NCBI GenBank assembly: GCA_037952775.1
Contig: JBANAY010000003.1
Coordinates: forward strand, 19,778,001 to 19,842,000
Reading direction: 5' to 3'
DNA length: 64,000 bases
Source of the DNA: Clonostachys chloroleuca
Taxonomy: Eukaryota; Ascomycota; Sordariomycetes; Hypocreales; Bionectriaceae
The notes under the pieces were generated by a model. It was not told the DNA's origin and did no database searches. It saw nothing but the letters and a program-made list of their open reading frames with translations. Below, in pieces: positions 52,361 to 63,095 of the stretch (its first letter is position 1; each line of letters opens with the position of its first letter). The position numbers and the translations under genes were made by a program.

Positions 52361-54594
52361 ATAGAAATAAATAGCTATATATTTTTATTAAGGGTAATAA
52401 TAATATTTAGTAATCTTTTAAATTAGAAATAATTATTATAAAGTAAAAATACTATAATTATAATTAATATTTTATCTAATAGAAAGATTAGAATACTAGT
52501 TTTAATATATAGCTATATAAGGAGGAGCTAGATAATACCCTGGAGCTACTAAGAGAGTTTACTATTAAAAGGCTATATAAGTATAGTAGTATATAGTAAC
52601 CTTATATAGTAAGAGGAAACTAAGATAAGAAATACCTTTTTAGTATCTTATAGCTAGACTAGCTTACTTACTGCTTAGCTTTATAAATAGCTAACTATTA
52701 GCTTATACTATAAAAATTTATCTCTTAGTCTAGTATAATAACTTAAAACCTTACTCTCTTAATATCTATATCTTATATATATATAATATATACTAATATA
52801 TAAACTCCTTTTCCTATATAATACTAATATATTGCCTTACTGCTTTCTATTTATATAATACTAGTATTTATATATAAATTTTAATTCTTAACTATTTATA
52901 GTAAACTATAACTATAAATAGTACTAGAGAGGGAATTAGCTTTAGGCTGGAAAACTTTAGAGATAATCTTAATAACTATAAGAAAAAGATAGTATAGATA
53001 AGTATTTATACCTATTATAAGTATATATACTATATAACTAAGATAGACTAGGAAAAGATAGTAATTAATTTACTAGAATTTATTTTTTAGAAAGTTAGAT
53101 AGCTAACTCAGTATTAAGTTATATAATAAATAAATACTAATAATAAAGTTAATCTATAGACTATAGATTATCTTTTTCTAATATTACTTAAATCTATTAG
53201 AGAGAAATATATAGATATAATTATAACTATAAATAATAACTATAGATTCCTATATCCAGTATACTATATTCTAAAGTTAGTTAGTAGATTTAATACTCCT
53301 TTTCCTAAGGATAACTATTATATTTATAGTATACTAATATATATCTTTCCCCTGAAGCTTAATAATAGATAGTTACTTAAGCTGAATATAAGATTACTTT
53401 AGTATCTAGAGGGATAATAAACTGAGTAATCTATAGATAAATAGAAAAATAATAAGAATAAATAGTAAACTAAAAAACCTATAAAAGAGCAGGGAAATAA
53501 TAAATATAATAATAATAAAGATTTAGATAAATCTCTATCTAAAAAGAAAAAGAAGAAGTAATATACTAAGAAATAGAATAAAGAGAGTAAAGAGTTAAAT
53601 TTAATTAAAAGGTTTTATAGTCTTATACTAAAGGATCTTCTAAGTAACTATCTTTAGATCTATACTAATAATATATTTTTAGAATATAGTAAGACCTGGG
53701 GAGATATTATATATATTACTATTATATAGGGTAAGCTTATTATAGACCAGATTATTATATATAATAATAACTCTCTAAATTATAACTATACTTATCTTAA
53801 GGATAAAGAGAAATATTTTAAGTATTTATATTATAATAAAATATAAAAGGATAAGCCTATAGAGTTAAAGTATAGTAAAACTCTAAAGATTATTAAGTTA
53901 CTAGGTAATACTTAGGGCTTAGTTAAATAAAAGTATAAGAATAATTAATTAGATAATATACTAGGAAGTATTAGATTTCCTCTATATAATCTATTCAGAT
54001 AAAATATAGTTTTTAACTATTACTAATATTAGTATCTTCTAATCTTCTAATAGCTATTAGTCTAATAGCTACTATACTAACTAGTTCTTTACTAAAATAT
54101 ATTTACCTAATAAAATATATATACTTATTTAACTCCTAGAGAGATAAATATAAGATCCTAGATTATAAATTTATATATTATAATTAGTAAGTATAAAGCT
54201 AATATTATAGTAATAAAAATATATATCTAAGTCTTAGAGTTAATACTAGAAGGTATCTATTATAATTAATTAGTATATTAGGAATATAAGTTACTACTAG
54301 GATAAAATTAAATATTAGTATTCAGAGATAATATAAGCTAATTAAGTTTATATAAGGTACTATAATTATATAATTATTAATTTACTAAGTATAGTTATAG
54401 GGATATAATTTATTATTTAGCTAAGTATAGTTATAAGGATATAATATTTTCTAGGTAGAGTAATTACTATAGGGAAAGTAGCTAATAGTAAACTGATAAG
54501 TAATAAGTAGGAAATTAATAATCTAGCTAGCTGCAGATAGACTATTAATAATTAATTAAGATTATATATATATATAAACCGAACAATTACCTAT
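52361..54594. repeat. RIP-mutated fossil ORF(s) of unknown family
   Basis: On the plus strand from about 53380 to 53970 one frame stays readable if TAA/TAG are taken as former Gln/Trp. It contains a Lys/Asn-rich basic segment (NNKYNNNKDLDKSLSKKKKK at about 53495-53555) and then SKTWGDIIYITII near 53690. I do not recognise the family. Short direct repeats (AAGTATAGTTATAGGGATATAAT) occur at 54390-54450. Confidence 0.4.
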
Positions 54595-56187
54595 ATTATA
54601 TAGTTATATATTCTAATTAAATAGTAAAATCTAAATTAATATAATCTAATAATTAAAAATAAGTTTCTTTAATTTAAATAATTAATATAACTAATTAGAT
54701 AATTCTACTATTTCTAATAATAAAAAGCTAATATTATCTCTTATTCTAGATCTAAAATTCTAATTTATTATTTAATTAGAGAATTTCTATTAGTAAAAAT
54801 AATTAGATTTTAAATATAATTACTATAAATTAGATTAAGTATTTTAATAAAAATATTTAAATTAAAACTAAGAGTAAATATTATTTTATTTTAATATTAA
54901 ATAGCTATTAAAACTACTACTTAATAGAATTTAAAAAATACTATAAGAAAAATAATATTATTATTCTTTATATATTTTTTTATTTATTTTTTATTTATTT
55001 TAACTACTAGATATTAACTATTTTAATTTATTAAAAAAGATATATAGCTAGTAAATTAAATATCTAATAAAAGCTTAGATTATTTATATTATAAAAAAAA
55101 ACTTTTTTTTAGTATTTATAATAATATTTAATATTTTTTTTACTAAAAAAAATATATTAAAAGTATTCTAAAGAGTTAGATTTATTTTTTTTTAAATTTA
55201 AAGAGTATAATTTTAAAGCTAGATATATAAATAAATATACTAATATTATTAAAGTTATTTTTTAAACTATTTATTACTTAATAATTAAAAATTCTAATTA
55301 ATCTATTAAAAGTAATTTTATAATTTAAATATTTTAAGAAATAAATATAATACTATTAGAATAGCTTTTTAAATCTAATTATTAAAGATATTAAATAAAT
55401 TATAAAGAGTATATAGTAAATTATATATAAGCTTATACTTCTAAAGGGAAAGATATTTAAGCTTAAGAAAATAAATAAGTAATTAAATAAGTATTAAAAA
55501 ACTAAAAAGCTATACTTATATAAAGAAAGCTCTCTTAATATATAGAAATTATAGAACTTTATAATTAAAAGAAATATTAAATAATAAATATAGATAGAAG
55601 ATTATATAAATTATAATTAGAGATCTTATTAAGAATAAGATATTTAATAATATAATATATATAGTAAAATATATTATAATATATAGATTTATAAAATAAT
55701 AGAGGAATTATCTAGTTTTAATTCTAAAGTTACTATAAGTAATTAGATTAAAAAATAGAGATTAGAGGGTATTTTAATTAGATCTTATTAAAAATAGTAG
55801 AAATATATCTCTAAAACTAATTAAACTATATTTTAATTAGATCTAATTAAGATATTTTAAAACTAGCTAATTAGCTAGATATAGCTAAGATTTATCTAGA
55901 GATATAATATCTTAGTTATAATAGTTTTTTAAAAAGAGATAGAAAAAAATAAAATAGAAAAAGAAGAAAAAAAAATTAATTATTTTTATACTTATTAAGC
56001 TCTATAGCTTAGAATATATAAGATATTTTTAAAAAGATATTTTTTCTAGCTATATTAATATATAATAATAATATAAAAAATATTTCTAGAAAATATAAAG
56101 TTTTAGAATAAGAATTATATATTTTAATAATAAAAAGATTAGAAAAAGTAATCTATATATTAGTTTAATCTATATACTAGTAGATTA
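54595..56187 (+). mobile_element. pogo/Fot1-type DNA transposon copy P3, 5' truncated
   Basis: It is collinear with P2 from P2 position about 49760 onward and extends to the right terminal repeat (CTATATACTAGTAGATTA, ending 56187, followed by TA). It is the most heavily mutated pogo copy. The left boundary near 54595 is not precise. Confidence 0.75.
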
Positions 56188-56189
56188 TA

Positions 56190-56650
56190 TTAATTATAAT
56201 TAAATATACTCTTAATAGTTAAATATTAACTTTATCTTATTTAAGAGAATAAACTAGAAGTAATAGATTAGCTATTATATTTATTTAATCTTAACTCTAT
56301 ATAAAATCTATAGAAAGTACTTAAAGAGAGAATATATAAATATTATTTTAAGTTATTAAAAATATTAAATAATAATAAATTCTTCTAGTAGCTCTATAAA
56401 GTAGCTATTAAAATCTAGAAAGAAATTAAACTAGTAATAATAGAGAATTTTATTAAACTAATATATTATAGATTAGCTATAGTTATTAAAGTAGAGAGTT
56501 AATATATAAAAATTATTAAAATCTCCTACTTCTAGAGAATATTCTTCTTTAAATCTAGCTTTAAAATAATAATAATTAATAAATTAATAAGGCTTTAAAG
56601 TTAACTATAATATTAGATATAATTAGTATTATAAGGCCTTATAGAAAACT
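56190..56650 (+). mobile_element. Tc1/mariner-like transposase C-terminal fossil at block edge
   Basis: The plus strand reads KVLKERIYKYYFKLLKILNN at about 56295-56355, then KEIKLVIIENFIKLIYYRL at about 56423-56479 and further VIKVES*YIK. This resembles the C-terminus of Tc1/mariner-type DDE transposases (N-P-I-E-N-x-W-x-x-L-K, then a long helix with a final R-L). Upstream catalytic residues are missing, so the subfamily is open. Confidence 0.55.
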
Positions 56651-56956
56651 TTTATCAGTAATTATAGATGTAAATTTGAGATAAGGAGCCCCAGCGTGGA
56701 CATTTAATACATCTCTAGCTTAGTGAAGTTGTCAGAATAAGAGATGTTACAATCATGTGATATGCAATATTACTGCAGTGGGTTGAATAGGCAGTTGTTT
56801 TAAAACATAGGTACGCGTAAGTTGCACAACTCAGTCATAGATCACCTCGCTTCATAAAGAAATATTTCTGGAACTATTTTGGCATAGGTCACATCCTTTG
56901 GTGAATATTCCTTCGAGGGTCAATGAGGCTGTACCATATGTTCCTTACTACATTGC
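56651..56956. other. Normal-composition flank, no gene seen
   Basis: This is the 3' flank of the minus-strand zincin gene. No open frame or signal was recognised. Confidence 0.5.
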
Positions 56957-57487
56957 TTACATTCCATCGTTTAGCATGGCATTAACAATTTGAACATGAC
57001 GATCGCCGTTCGTCTCACTCCATTCCGTCTCATAATTCAACCCATACGGCCAAAAGTGGCCTCCTCCACAGCTAATTTTGGCGCTGGATCCGTCCCATGA
57101 TTGGAGCAGCCTGGTCGCGGAAGGCCAGTTGTTAGCAGCACACTTTGTGTTGAAAGCGGCTGTCTGCCCGACTCCAAGAGTATGCGCAATCTCGTGCATC
57201 GCGGTGCGCTCCGTCATGTAGGCACGGTTAGATCCGAATCTCAGATCTCCGTTGTAGTTTGCCTCAGCCGTGGGAACGCTGGGTTCGTAGTAGACTCGAA
57301 TTTGCTTGTTGGCGTTGGTAAAGCGATGATAGCGGGCTACGCCTTTGGTCATGGCACTTTCAATTTTTGCGTAGGCGTCAAGCTGGTCTGCCGTGGGGTT
57401 GGACGCCTTTTGGAGTGACCAGTTAAGTGTTCCGGACACAGCCGTTGAGCAGGCTAAGATAGCGGCGGTCACGGTTGTGAAACGCAT
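56957..57487 (-). CDS. Small secreted putative zinc metalloprotease (zincin, HEIAH motif)
   Basis: The product is 176 residues. I chose the ATG at 57487 because the next residues form a clean signal peptide (MRFTTVTAAILACSTAVSG, 1-19). An earlier in-frame ATG at 57661 would add 58 residues of basic and aromatic sequence in front of it. The mature part has a helical N-terminal segment (NPTADQLDAYAKIESAMTKG), then the zinc-binding motif HEIAHTLGVG at 98-107 with H98 and H102 as ligands and E99 as catalytic base. The third ligand is uncertain; H144 in CGGGHFWPYGLNY or H164 are candidates. Cys116 and Cys140 could form one disulfide. From memory, similar stand-alone or lectin-fused domains occur in fungi and in soil bacteria, so lateral transfer is possible but untested. 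The gene lies 300 bp from the edge of the RIP block, with its 3' end towards it. The protease role is inferred from the motif; the substrate is unknown. Confidence 0.85.
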   Translation of the reverse strand: MRFTTVTAAILACSTAVSGTLNWSLQKASNPTADQLDAYAKIESAMTKGVARYHRFTNANKQIRVYYEPSVPTAEANYNGDLRFGSNRAYMTERTAMHEIAHTLGVGQTAAFNTKCAANNWPSATRLLQSWDGSSAKISCGGGHFWPYGLNYETEWSETNGDRHVQIVNAMLNDGM

Positions 57488-57632
57488 CTTTGAGAAGGGT
57501 TGGTGGAGAAAAGGGAAGAGGTATGGTTGGGGAAATAAGCTTAAGTTGTAAAACTTTTTTCTTAACTGGAAGCTTAACTGGAAGAGAAGATGAGGTGATT
57601 TTAGGCATTCTTTCCGCGGACTCATTGAACAA

Positions 57633-57654
57633 TTTATATGTTTAATCGCATTGG
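57633..57654 (-). promoter_or_regulatory. Putative core promoter of the zincin gene
   Basis: On the minus strand CCAAT (57650-57654) is followed by a TATAAA (57633-57638), about 146 bp before the chosen ATG. Their presence upstream of 57487 but inside the longer frame supports the shorter start. Confidence 0.45.
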
Positions 57655-57751
57655 CTCTCATAGAAGTGTTACGTTCGGATGGAGGACTCCGGCACTAATG
57701 TTCTTTACGAGGTTTCACCTTCGTATCATGTTGGGCTATGGAACAACCACC

Positions 57752-57800
57752 GGTTCTACCCCTGATTCTCGGAAGACGGCGCTCCGAGAGAATCAGAACC
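57752..57800. promoter_or_regulatory. Inverted repeat with a CGG-N11-CCG centre upstream of the zincin gene
   Basis: Left arm GGTTCT..TGATTCTCGGA (57752-57773) and right arm TCCGAGAGAATCAGAACC (57783-57800) are complementary apart from small loops. The centre CGGAAGACGGCGCTCCG (57770-57786) has the CGG-N11-CCG geometry bound by Gal4-type Zn(II)2Cys6 dimers. It is about 285 bp upstream of the zincin start. A regulatory role is inference. Confidence 0.4.
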
Positions 57801-60800
57801 CTAAAGCGGGCCCGAAACGGAAGGCAGATAAAGTGATGTTCGTGTTTGGAGCCATCAAAGCCGATCGTGGAAGAGAAGCGAGTATCATTCCCCTTTTCGG
57901 TTCTGTAGTAGCGTTGCACTCGCGAACAATTAACCCGGTGTAGAGCAATTCCATATCACCTACCCCCATTTGGGAAATTCCATAAGCCTTGGACCTGCTT
58001 CTAGACTTTGGGCCATCTCCTTAGGGCGATGATCATGCGCCGTGGGCGTGTCGATCCCTATAAGACAACTCTTTTGTTGTTGCGATGTCACCAAGGGTTT
58101 GAATACACCTAATGTTTCCCTTGACGGCTTAAGCTCGCACTAGATAGTTAGACAGATGAACAAAACTAGGAAATACTTCAGACTTAACTCCTCAGAACTA
58201 TGGGAGGGTTTCGTGAGGAGCTGAAGAATTCAACCGTTACAGTATGACAAAATATCAAGTTCTAGTTTTGGGGAATGTATAAAGTTGTTAGAAAAAAATG
58301 AAGAAAACTTTTATGAGGGAAGTTTTTTCAATTGCCATATTAGGATGTGCCCCGGACTCCTTTGTGTTCAATGCAAGGTAGATGCTTTGACCGCTAATGT
58401 GATGCTGCATCGTGTTCGTTGATGAAGAAGATGTTTGCGTTCGTTTTATCTCAAATTTGAAGACCTCACCCTAAAATGGGATATTCAAACTTGTTAGCTC
58501 TTAGAGTCACAATGAAACGTGACACAAGGTGAGCGTTGTCAGATTCCGGTTACTTGGCTTATTCAGGTAGCACGATGCTTAGCTGAGCCTTCGAAAGGCA
58601 AGAGGAATAATGCATCAAAACCTTGCAAGGTATTAGGAACCCACAGTTTTCTTTACTGCTATGATAAATCTTGCAAAGTGGCACTGGCCATGACTGACTA
58701 CGGCCATACAGCTTCACGAGCTGAGATGGTTGGTTGATTGGAATACAAGAGTAATCTTATAAATGAATGGTGCCGGAATCCTTCTGCAGTAACGCACATC
58801 TCTCCGAAAATCGGTGGGCTCCTCAGCGAGTTGACAAGGCTTGTTGGCCATTGAATTCTAGGGTATATTGGGCCTAGCTCTATACGGGATGATATACAGA
58901 GGATGATCTTGTCTTTGGAACTTATTGATTGAATATGGAGTAACAATGAAATGAAACCTCGGGTGCCCATGGGCGGCCTCCATACCTGAAGGTCGGGGAG
59001 TGACTACGTTCTTGTTTTCTTCTCTTTATCCAGGACAAACAGGCCGAGAGAGGGAGAGTCTAGGATGGGTTTGCACCAAGCTACGGCATAATAGAGAATT
59101 AAGGTATCAAAAACTACATTTCATTTGTTTGAACACCTATATGCTCTGAGGGTGGGATCATGTGGCGATGAGCCTAGTGGGTGCATGCAGTCACAACAAT
59201 GGGAACCACTAGCCGCGCTCTCCTTGGAAGGTGCTGAAGAAGACCTGGCGTGGGAAAACGTTACACTGTTTAGACTTCTCACCAGATGCTGTTGTACATT
59301 TGAGACCAAGAAGCGATGAGACCGTCCCCATGGTCTTTGCAGCTTAGCGCGGACAACCTCATGGCTTTTTCGTGGTCATATTCGCCTGTTGCTTCTGAGT
59401 TAAGTATAGCTTTTTGCTTTGTCTGCTGGAAGATCTTCGTGTCCGAGTGATCGTATCCAGAGGCCACTTCTGAGCACAACAGGGAAACTGCTGGGATTAA
59501 AGGCGAGTTCGTTCCATCATTTGGCCCGAAACTTGGTGTTCGGGGAGACGTACTGCCGTGCATTCTGATAGCCTCCCTCGGAAGCAATCTTGGCTTATTC
59601 TCTTTTGGAGTTGGCTGCAGCCCGTCCCAGTCCTTGGCAGTTGGAAGGGACAGGTGAAACTAATTCTGGTTGCGCCAATAATCGTTGGCAACACGTTACG
59701 CTTCATATCTCCCTTCCACCCACCCACTCCTCTTACACCGAGTCCAACGCTCTTATCACTAGGTTCTTCGATGACTTCATATTTGGCTTGGCAAAGGAAA
59801 CTGAATCACATGTACGCGTATTTTCCGACATTTCTTTCGGCCATTTCCAGACCATATCTCAACGGAAGTGCCTTCAAGCTCGTGGGCGAGTACACCAGAG
59901 ATGAGCCCAAGATGTTGGACAAAGCATGTAACGTTCCTATAGAATCGAAAGCGTCGTGTGGCGTGGAACCAAAAGAACCAACTCAACTTCTTCACAAGAA
60001 GCCCGAGTAGCATAGAGATTCGTATTTGATACATTACTCTCATTCAAGAACCAGATGTAGGTAGTCTCATGAGTTTTGGAATTTTAGACAGTACAGTTAG
60101 AGCAGGCCATCTCTCTTTTCAATGAGCATTGTCAAATCCTGTTCAGTCTGATTGATTATAGCATACTCTACCTAAAATCCTTCTTGGGATTCTGCTGAGA
60201 CCCAAAAGGGCTAATGCAAGGGACCCAAAGGATGTGAGCGTTAAGACATGCCTAGACTTAAAGGTGTGTCAATGTCACCTTCTGAAATTGTTATCGCTAT
60301 ATGGACCTGAGACGTGAGTCACATGGTAATCGTAGCATGCAAAATCTGTAGCCTGTAAAACTCCAATATACTGATATAGTGGTCTCCTACCGATTATGCC
60401 GCAAAAGTAGAGGACCACCTTCCCTATTCATCCATTCTTATGATGGACTCACCTAGAGATCCCACAACATTTCTGAAGAGCCAAGAGGCCGGACCAACTC
60501 ATTGGATCTTTGGGTCCACCAACGGCTAGTTGGATCCTGCAAATGATCAGGAAAAACAGAAAAAGAAATCAGAAAAAGACTCATAGATGAACAGACCATA
60601 TCCAGAGACAAGGCATCGAAGACTAGACGTTACGTTACCCCCAGCCATGGCGGTGTCCACCCTAGGCAAGCCGGACATTTATTCTCGTCCAGATGACCAA
60701 CAGGGGGCAGAATATACCGTAGCCGCACCTCTATACCTAGTTGCGGATCAGCGTGGAAGGGTTTCAAGGTTGATTACTTCCTGGAAGAGGATGATTACTC

Positions 60801-61600
60801 CAGGGCAAATGATTGGCCACACATTCTACAGTATAAATAATTAGTCGGCTGATAACCCCCGAATCCCTGTTTCCCCTGGTTTTCAAGACAGTAGGGCACG
60901 TTAAGTGGTAGCTCTTGGCAGCTTAATTCTTTCGATCTACGTCAATTCGTCCCATCTCACCTGTCAGAATATGTAGATCCCAAGGTGTCCAAATATATTA
61001 GACCATGAACTAAGACTTTATTAGTTGCTCATGAGGATGTGCATCAGCCTTCTATGTGAAAATTTGAACATATTTAAGGGCCATTCAACAAGTTTGAAAG
61101 AGTGGTCGGCCATGTTCTAGGCCCTCTTGACACGAGAACATACCCAGGCGGGCCACCACAACTAGTGAAACACAGAGGTTGGGAAGACTGCATGTGATGT
61201 AGCTTGCCTAGAGTCGCCATAACCCTTTTCACCAGCCGGTATTCGATGCCGCACACATTTTGTTCAGCTGTTCAACGATGAAACGTATGCCTGCCTCCTC
61301 TACCGGACTCTTACACCCATTCTCCTCAATGTGGTCTCGCCACAGCAGTCGAAGCCGCGTCAGCCAGTCATTGTCAATATCTTAGCGCCATTGACCCATC
61401 TTTTAAATTAAAATGGGACGCTGTCAACTGCAGAGCAGACTACAAGGCGCAAGGTGGTTGCATTGTCGTACGTCTAGTCCAGATAGAGAAACTCAGTTTT
61501 ATCACCATTGAGGTGAAAACGGCTTAGAAATAAACGATAAGAATTGCCGCAGTATGAATTTGTTCAAGTAAATGTGACCGTTTCTCATACTACCATCACA
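57801..61600. other. Long intergenic region, no supported gene
   Basis: About 3.8 kb has normal composition with many short overlapping frames on both strands. The longest is 150 codons on plus at 59558-60010 and has no recognisable domain. No tRNA, rRNA or transposon was recognised. A gene with several short introns could be missed by eye. Confidence 0.5.
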
Positions 61601-61675
61601 TGCTCAGTTGCGGAGCCAGGAATTCAATACATATGTGAGGAAGGTTGCTGTCTCATCTGTTGGCGGTGGACTTAA

Positions 61676-61683
61676 TATAAATA
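61676..61683 (+). promoter_or_regulatory. TATA box of the LPMO gene
   Basis: TATAAATA lies 117 bp before the chosen ATG at 61800. The in-frame upstream ATG at 61608 lies before this box, which argues that 61800 is the true start. Confidence 0.55.
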
Positions 61684-61799
61684 GGGACCCTCAGGCTCTG
61701 TCCAACTCGAAGTCTCACTTCAATACTAAACAAGCTTTCAGTTTTAGACTTGAACACAGTCAATCAAACAATATCCACATATTGCACATCCGGATCATC

Positions 61800-62546
61800 A
61801 TGAAGCTCTCCATCGCTGCCTCTCTTCTCGGCCTCTTGGCTCTTGGTGCCAATGCCCACATGGAAGTGATGAGCCCACCACCTTTCCGCTCTCGCTACAA
61901 CTCCTACACCACAGACATTGATTACTCCATGACAAACCCGCTGAGCGGCTCTGGGAGCGACTTTCCCTGCAAGGGTTATCACTCACTTCTCGGCACATCC
62001 CAGGGCCAGTCCGTCGCCACCTGGAAGCCCGGTTCAACCCAGACCATGACCGTGGCTGGCTCAGCTACCCATAACGGAGGTAGCTGCCAGGTGTCGCTCT
62101 CTTACGACAAGGGCAAAACCTTCAAAGTCATTCACTCCTACATCGGGAATTGTCCCCTCAAGACCAGTTGGTCATTCACCCTGCCCAACGACACCCCAGC
62201 CGGCAGCGCTCTCTTTGCCTGGTCGTGGTGGAACAACCTCGGCAACCGCGAGATGTACATGAACTGCGCTCACGTTACCATCAGCAGCGCCAAGTCTGCC
62301 GACACCAGAGAAATTGGTGCCGAAGAAGAGGAAGAGGGCGCCCAAGTCGAGAAGCGTGCACCCACTGACCCTTTTGCCAGTCGCCCCAACATGTTCGTGG
62401 CTAACGTTGGCAACGGCTGCAGCACTCTTGAGACATATGATGTTGTGTTCCCCAACCCTGGTCCTGATGTGACCTACGCATCCAGCAAGACTGCTAGCCC
62501 GGTTGGGAGCTGCGGTACGACTTTTGCCAGGGCCTTTAAGGCCTAG
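61800..62546 (+). CDS. AA11-like lytic polysaccharide monooxygenase (secreted copper enzyme)
   Basis: The product is 248 residues. The signal peptide (1-19, MKLSIAASLLGLLALGANA) ends just before His20, so the mature protein starts with His-Met-Glu, as required for the copper histidine brace. The second brace histidine is His91 in ATHNGGSCQ, and Tyr153 in GNREMYMNCA sits at the usual axial position. Motifs GSDFPC (52-57), GGSCQVS (93-99), HSYIGNCP (112-119) and FAWSWWNNLGNREMYMNCA (139-157) match AA11 enzymes, which oxidatively cleave chitin. Six cysteines (57, 96, 118, 156, 207, 238) allow three disulfides. After the catalytic domain there is an acidic run (174-179, EEEEEE-like) and a Lys-Arg processing site (185-186), then a C-terminal segment with two cysteines of unknown role. 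No intron is evident, and a 64-codon in-frame upstream extension lacks any targeting signal. Enzyme class is well supported; the chitin substrate is inferred from family. Confidence 0.9.
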   Translation: MKLSIAASLLGLLALGANAHMEVMSPPPFRSRYNSYTTDIDYSMTNPLSGSGSDFPCKGYHSLLGTSQGQSVATWKPGSTQTMTVAGSATHNGGSCQVSLSYDKGKTFKVIHSYIGNCPLKTSWSFTLPNDTPAGSALFAWSWWNNLGNREMYMNCAHVTISSAKSADTREIGAEEEEEGAQVEKRAPTDPFASRPNMFVANVGNGCSTLETYDVVFPNPGPDVTYASSKTASPVGSCGTTFARAFKA

Positions 62547-63095
62547 AGTAAGGAAAACCAGTAGACGACAGCATTTCTAAGGAGGGAGAACTTGTCGTTG
62601 AACAGGCTCCAGCTGGTCCTGGAGCATGGGTGAATACTGAGAGTTATTTCATGGTCATTATTCACGCTCGCTTTTGAATTGTATATAGCTATTCATTACC
62701 ATTGAACTTGGCATCTTCATTTATTCATATGCCTGGTGTAAATACCAATCAAATCAGGTGCTATGTCAAAAGATCGTGTCAGTGCTCCTATGTGGGCCTT
62801 CTCCAGTGAGCTGCCCATACAATGTCTGCACCATTTCATAAAGTCGTTATTATAACTCCGCCGTACAATCGATCCAATGCCAGTCCAGATACTCTTTTTT
62901 TTTTTTCGATCCCGGCGTGTTTTGTCGTTACATGTCGTTACATTTCAAGGCCCGTCTCAAACCAATTCCAATTCATACGATCCAGTGGTCCAGATACAGA
63001 TCGGACATGGAAGTTCCAAATAGAGCTAAGCAATTAAACTCATTAGAAGTAAGTTAAACAGCATTAAGCTCGGCCCTAAGTTCTATGATTACCGC
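62547..63095. other. Convergent intergenic region
   Basis: This separates the 3' ends of the LPMO gene (+) and the TPR gene (-). It contains a T-run at about 62894-62906 and no supported gene. Confidence 0.5.

Larger units (their letters stand above)
40621..56650. repeat. AT-rich, RIP-mutated transposon block (right)
   Basis: About 16 kb has the same dinucleotide signature as the left block and the same transposon families. The GC-richer islets are the LTR core at 50.52-50.85 kb and patches at 53-54 kb. The block ends abruptly at about 56650 (ACTTTTATCAGTAATTATAG). Confidence 0.9.

Noticed and set aside
1121..56650. Regional centromere
   Set aside because: AT-rich, RIP-mutated retrotransposons are typical of some fungal centromeres, but an intact gene lies inside and the total length is modest. 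Without CenH3 data this cannot be claimed.
57488..57661. 58-residue N-terminal extension of the zincin
   Set aside because: It lacks targeting features and includes the putative TATA and CCAAT boxes. The clean signal peptide starts at 57487.
59558..60010. 150-codon plus-strand frame
   Set aside because: No domain, signal peptide or codon preference is visible, and other long frames overlap it on both strands, as expected by chance at this base composition.
61608..61799. Upstream in-frame ATG extension of the LPMO gene
   Set aside because: It lies before the TATA box and would bury the signal peptide and the essential N-terminal histidine.
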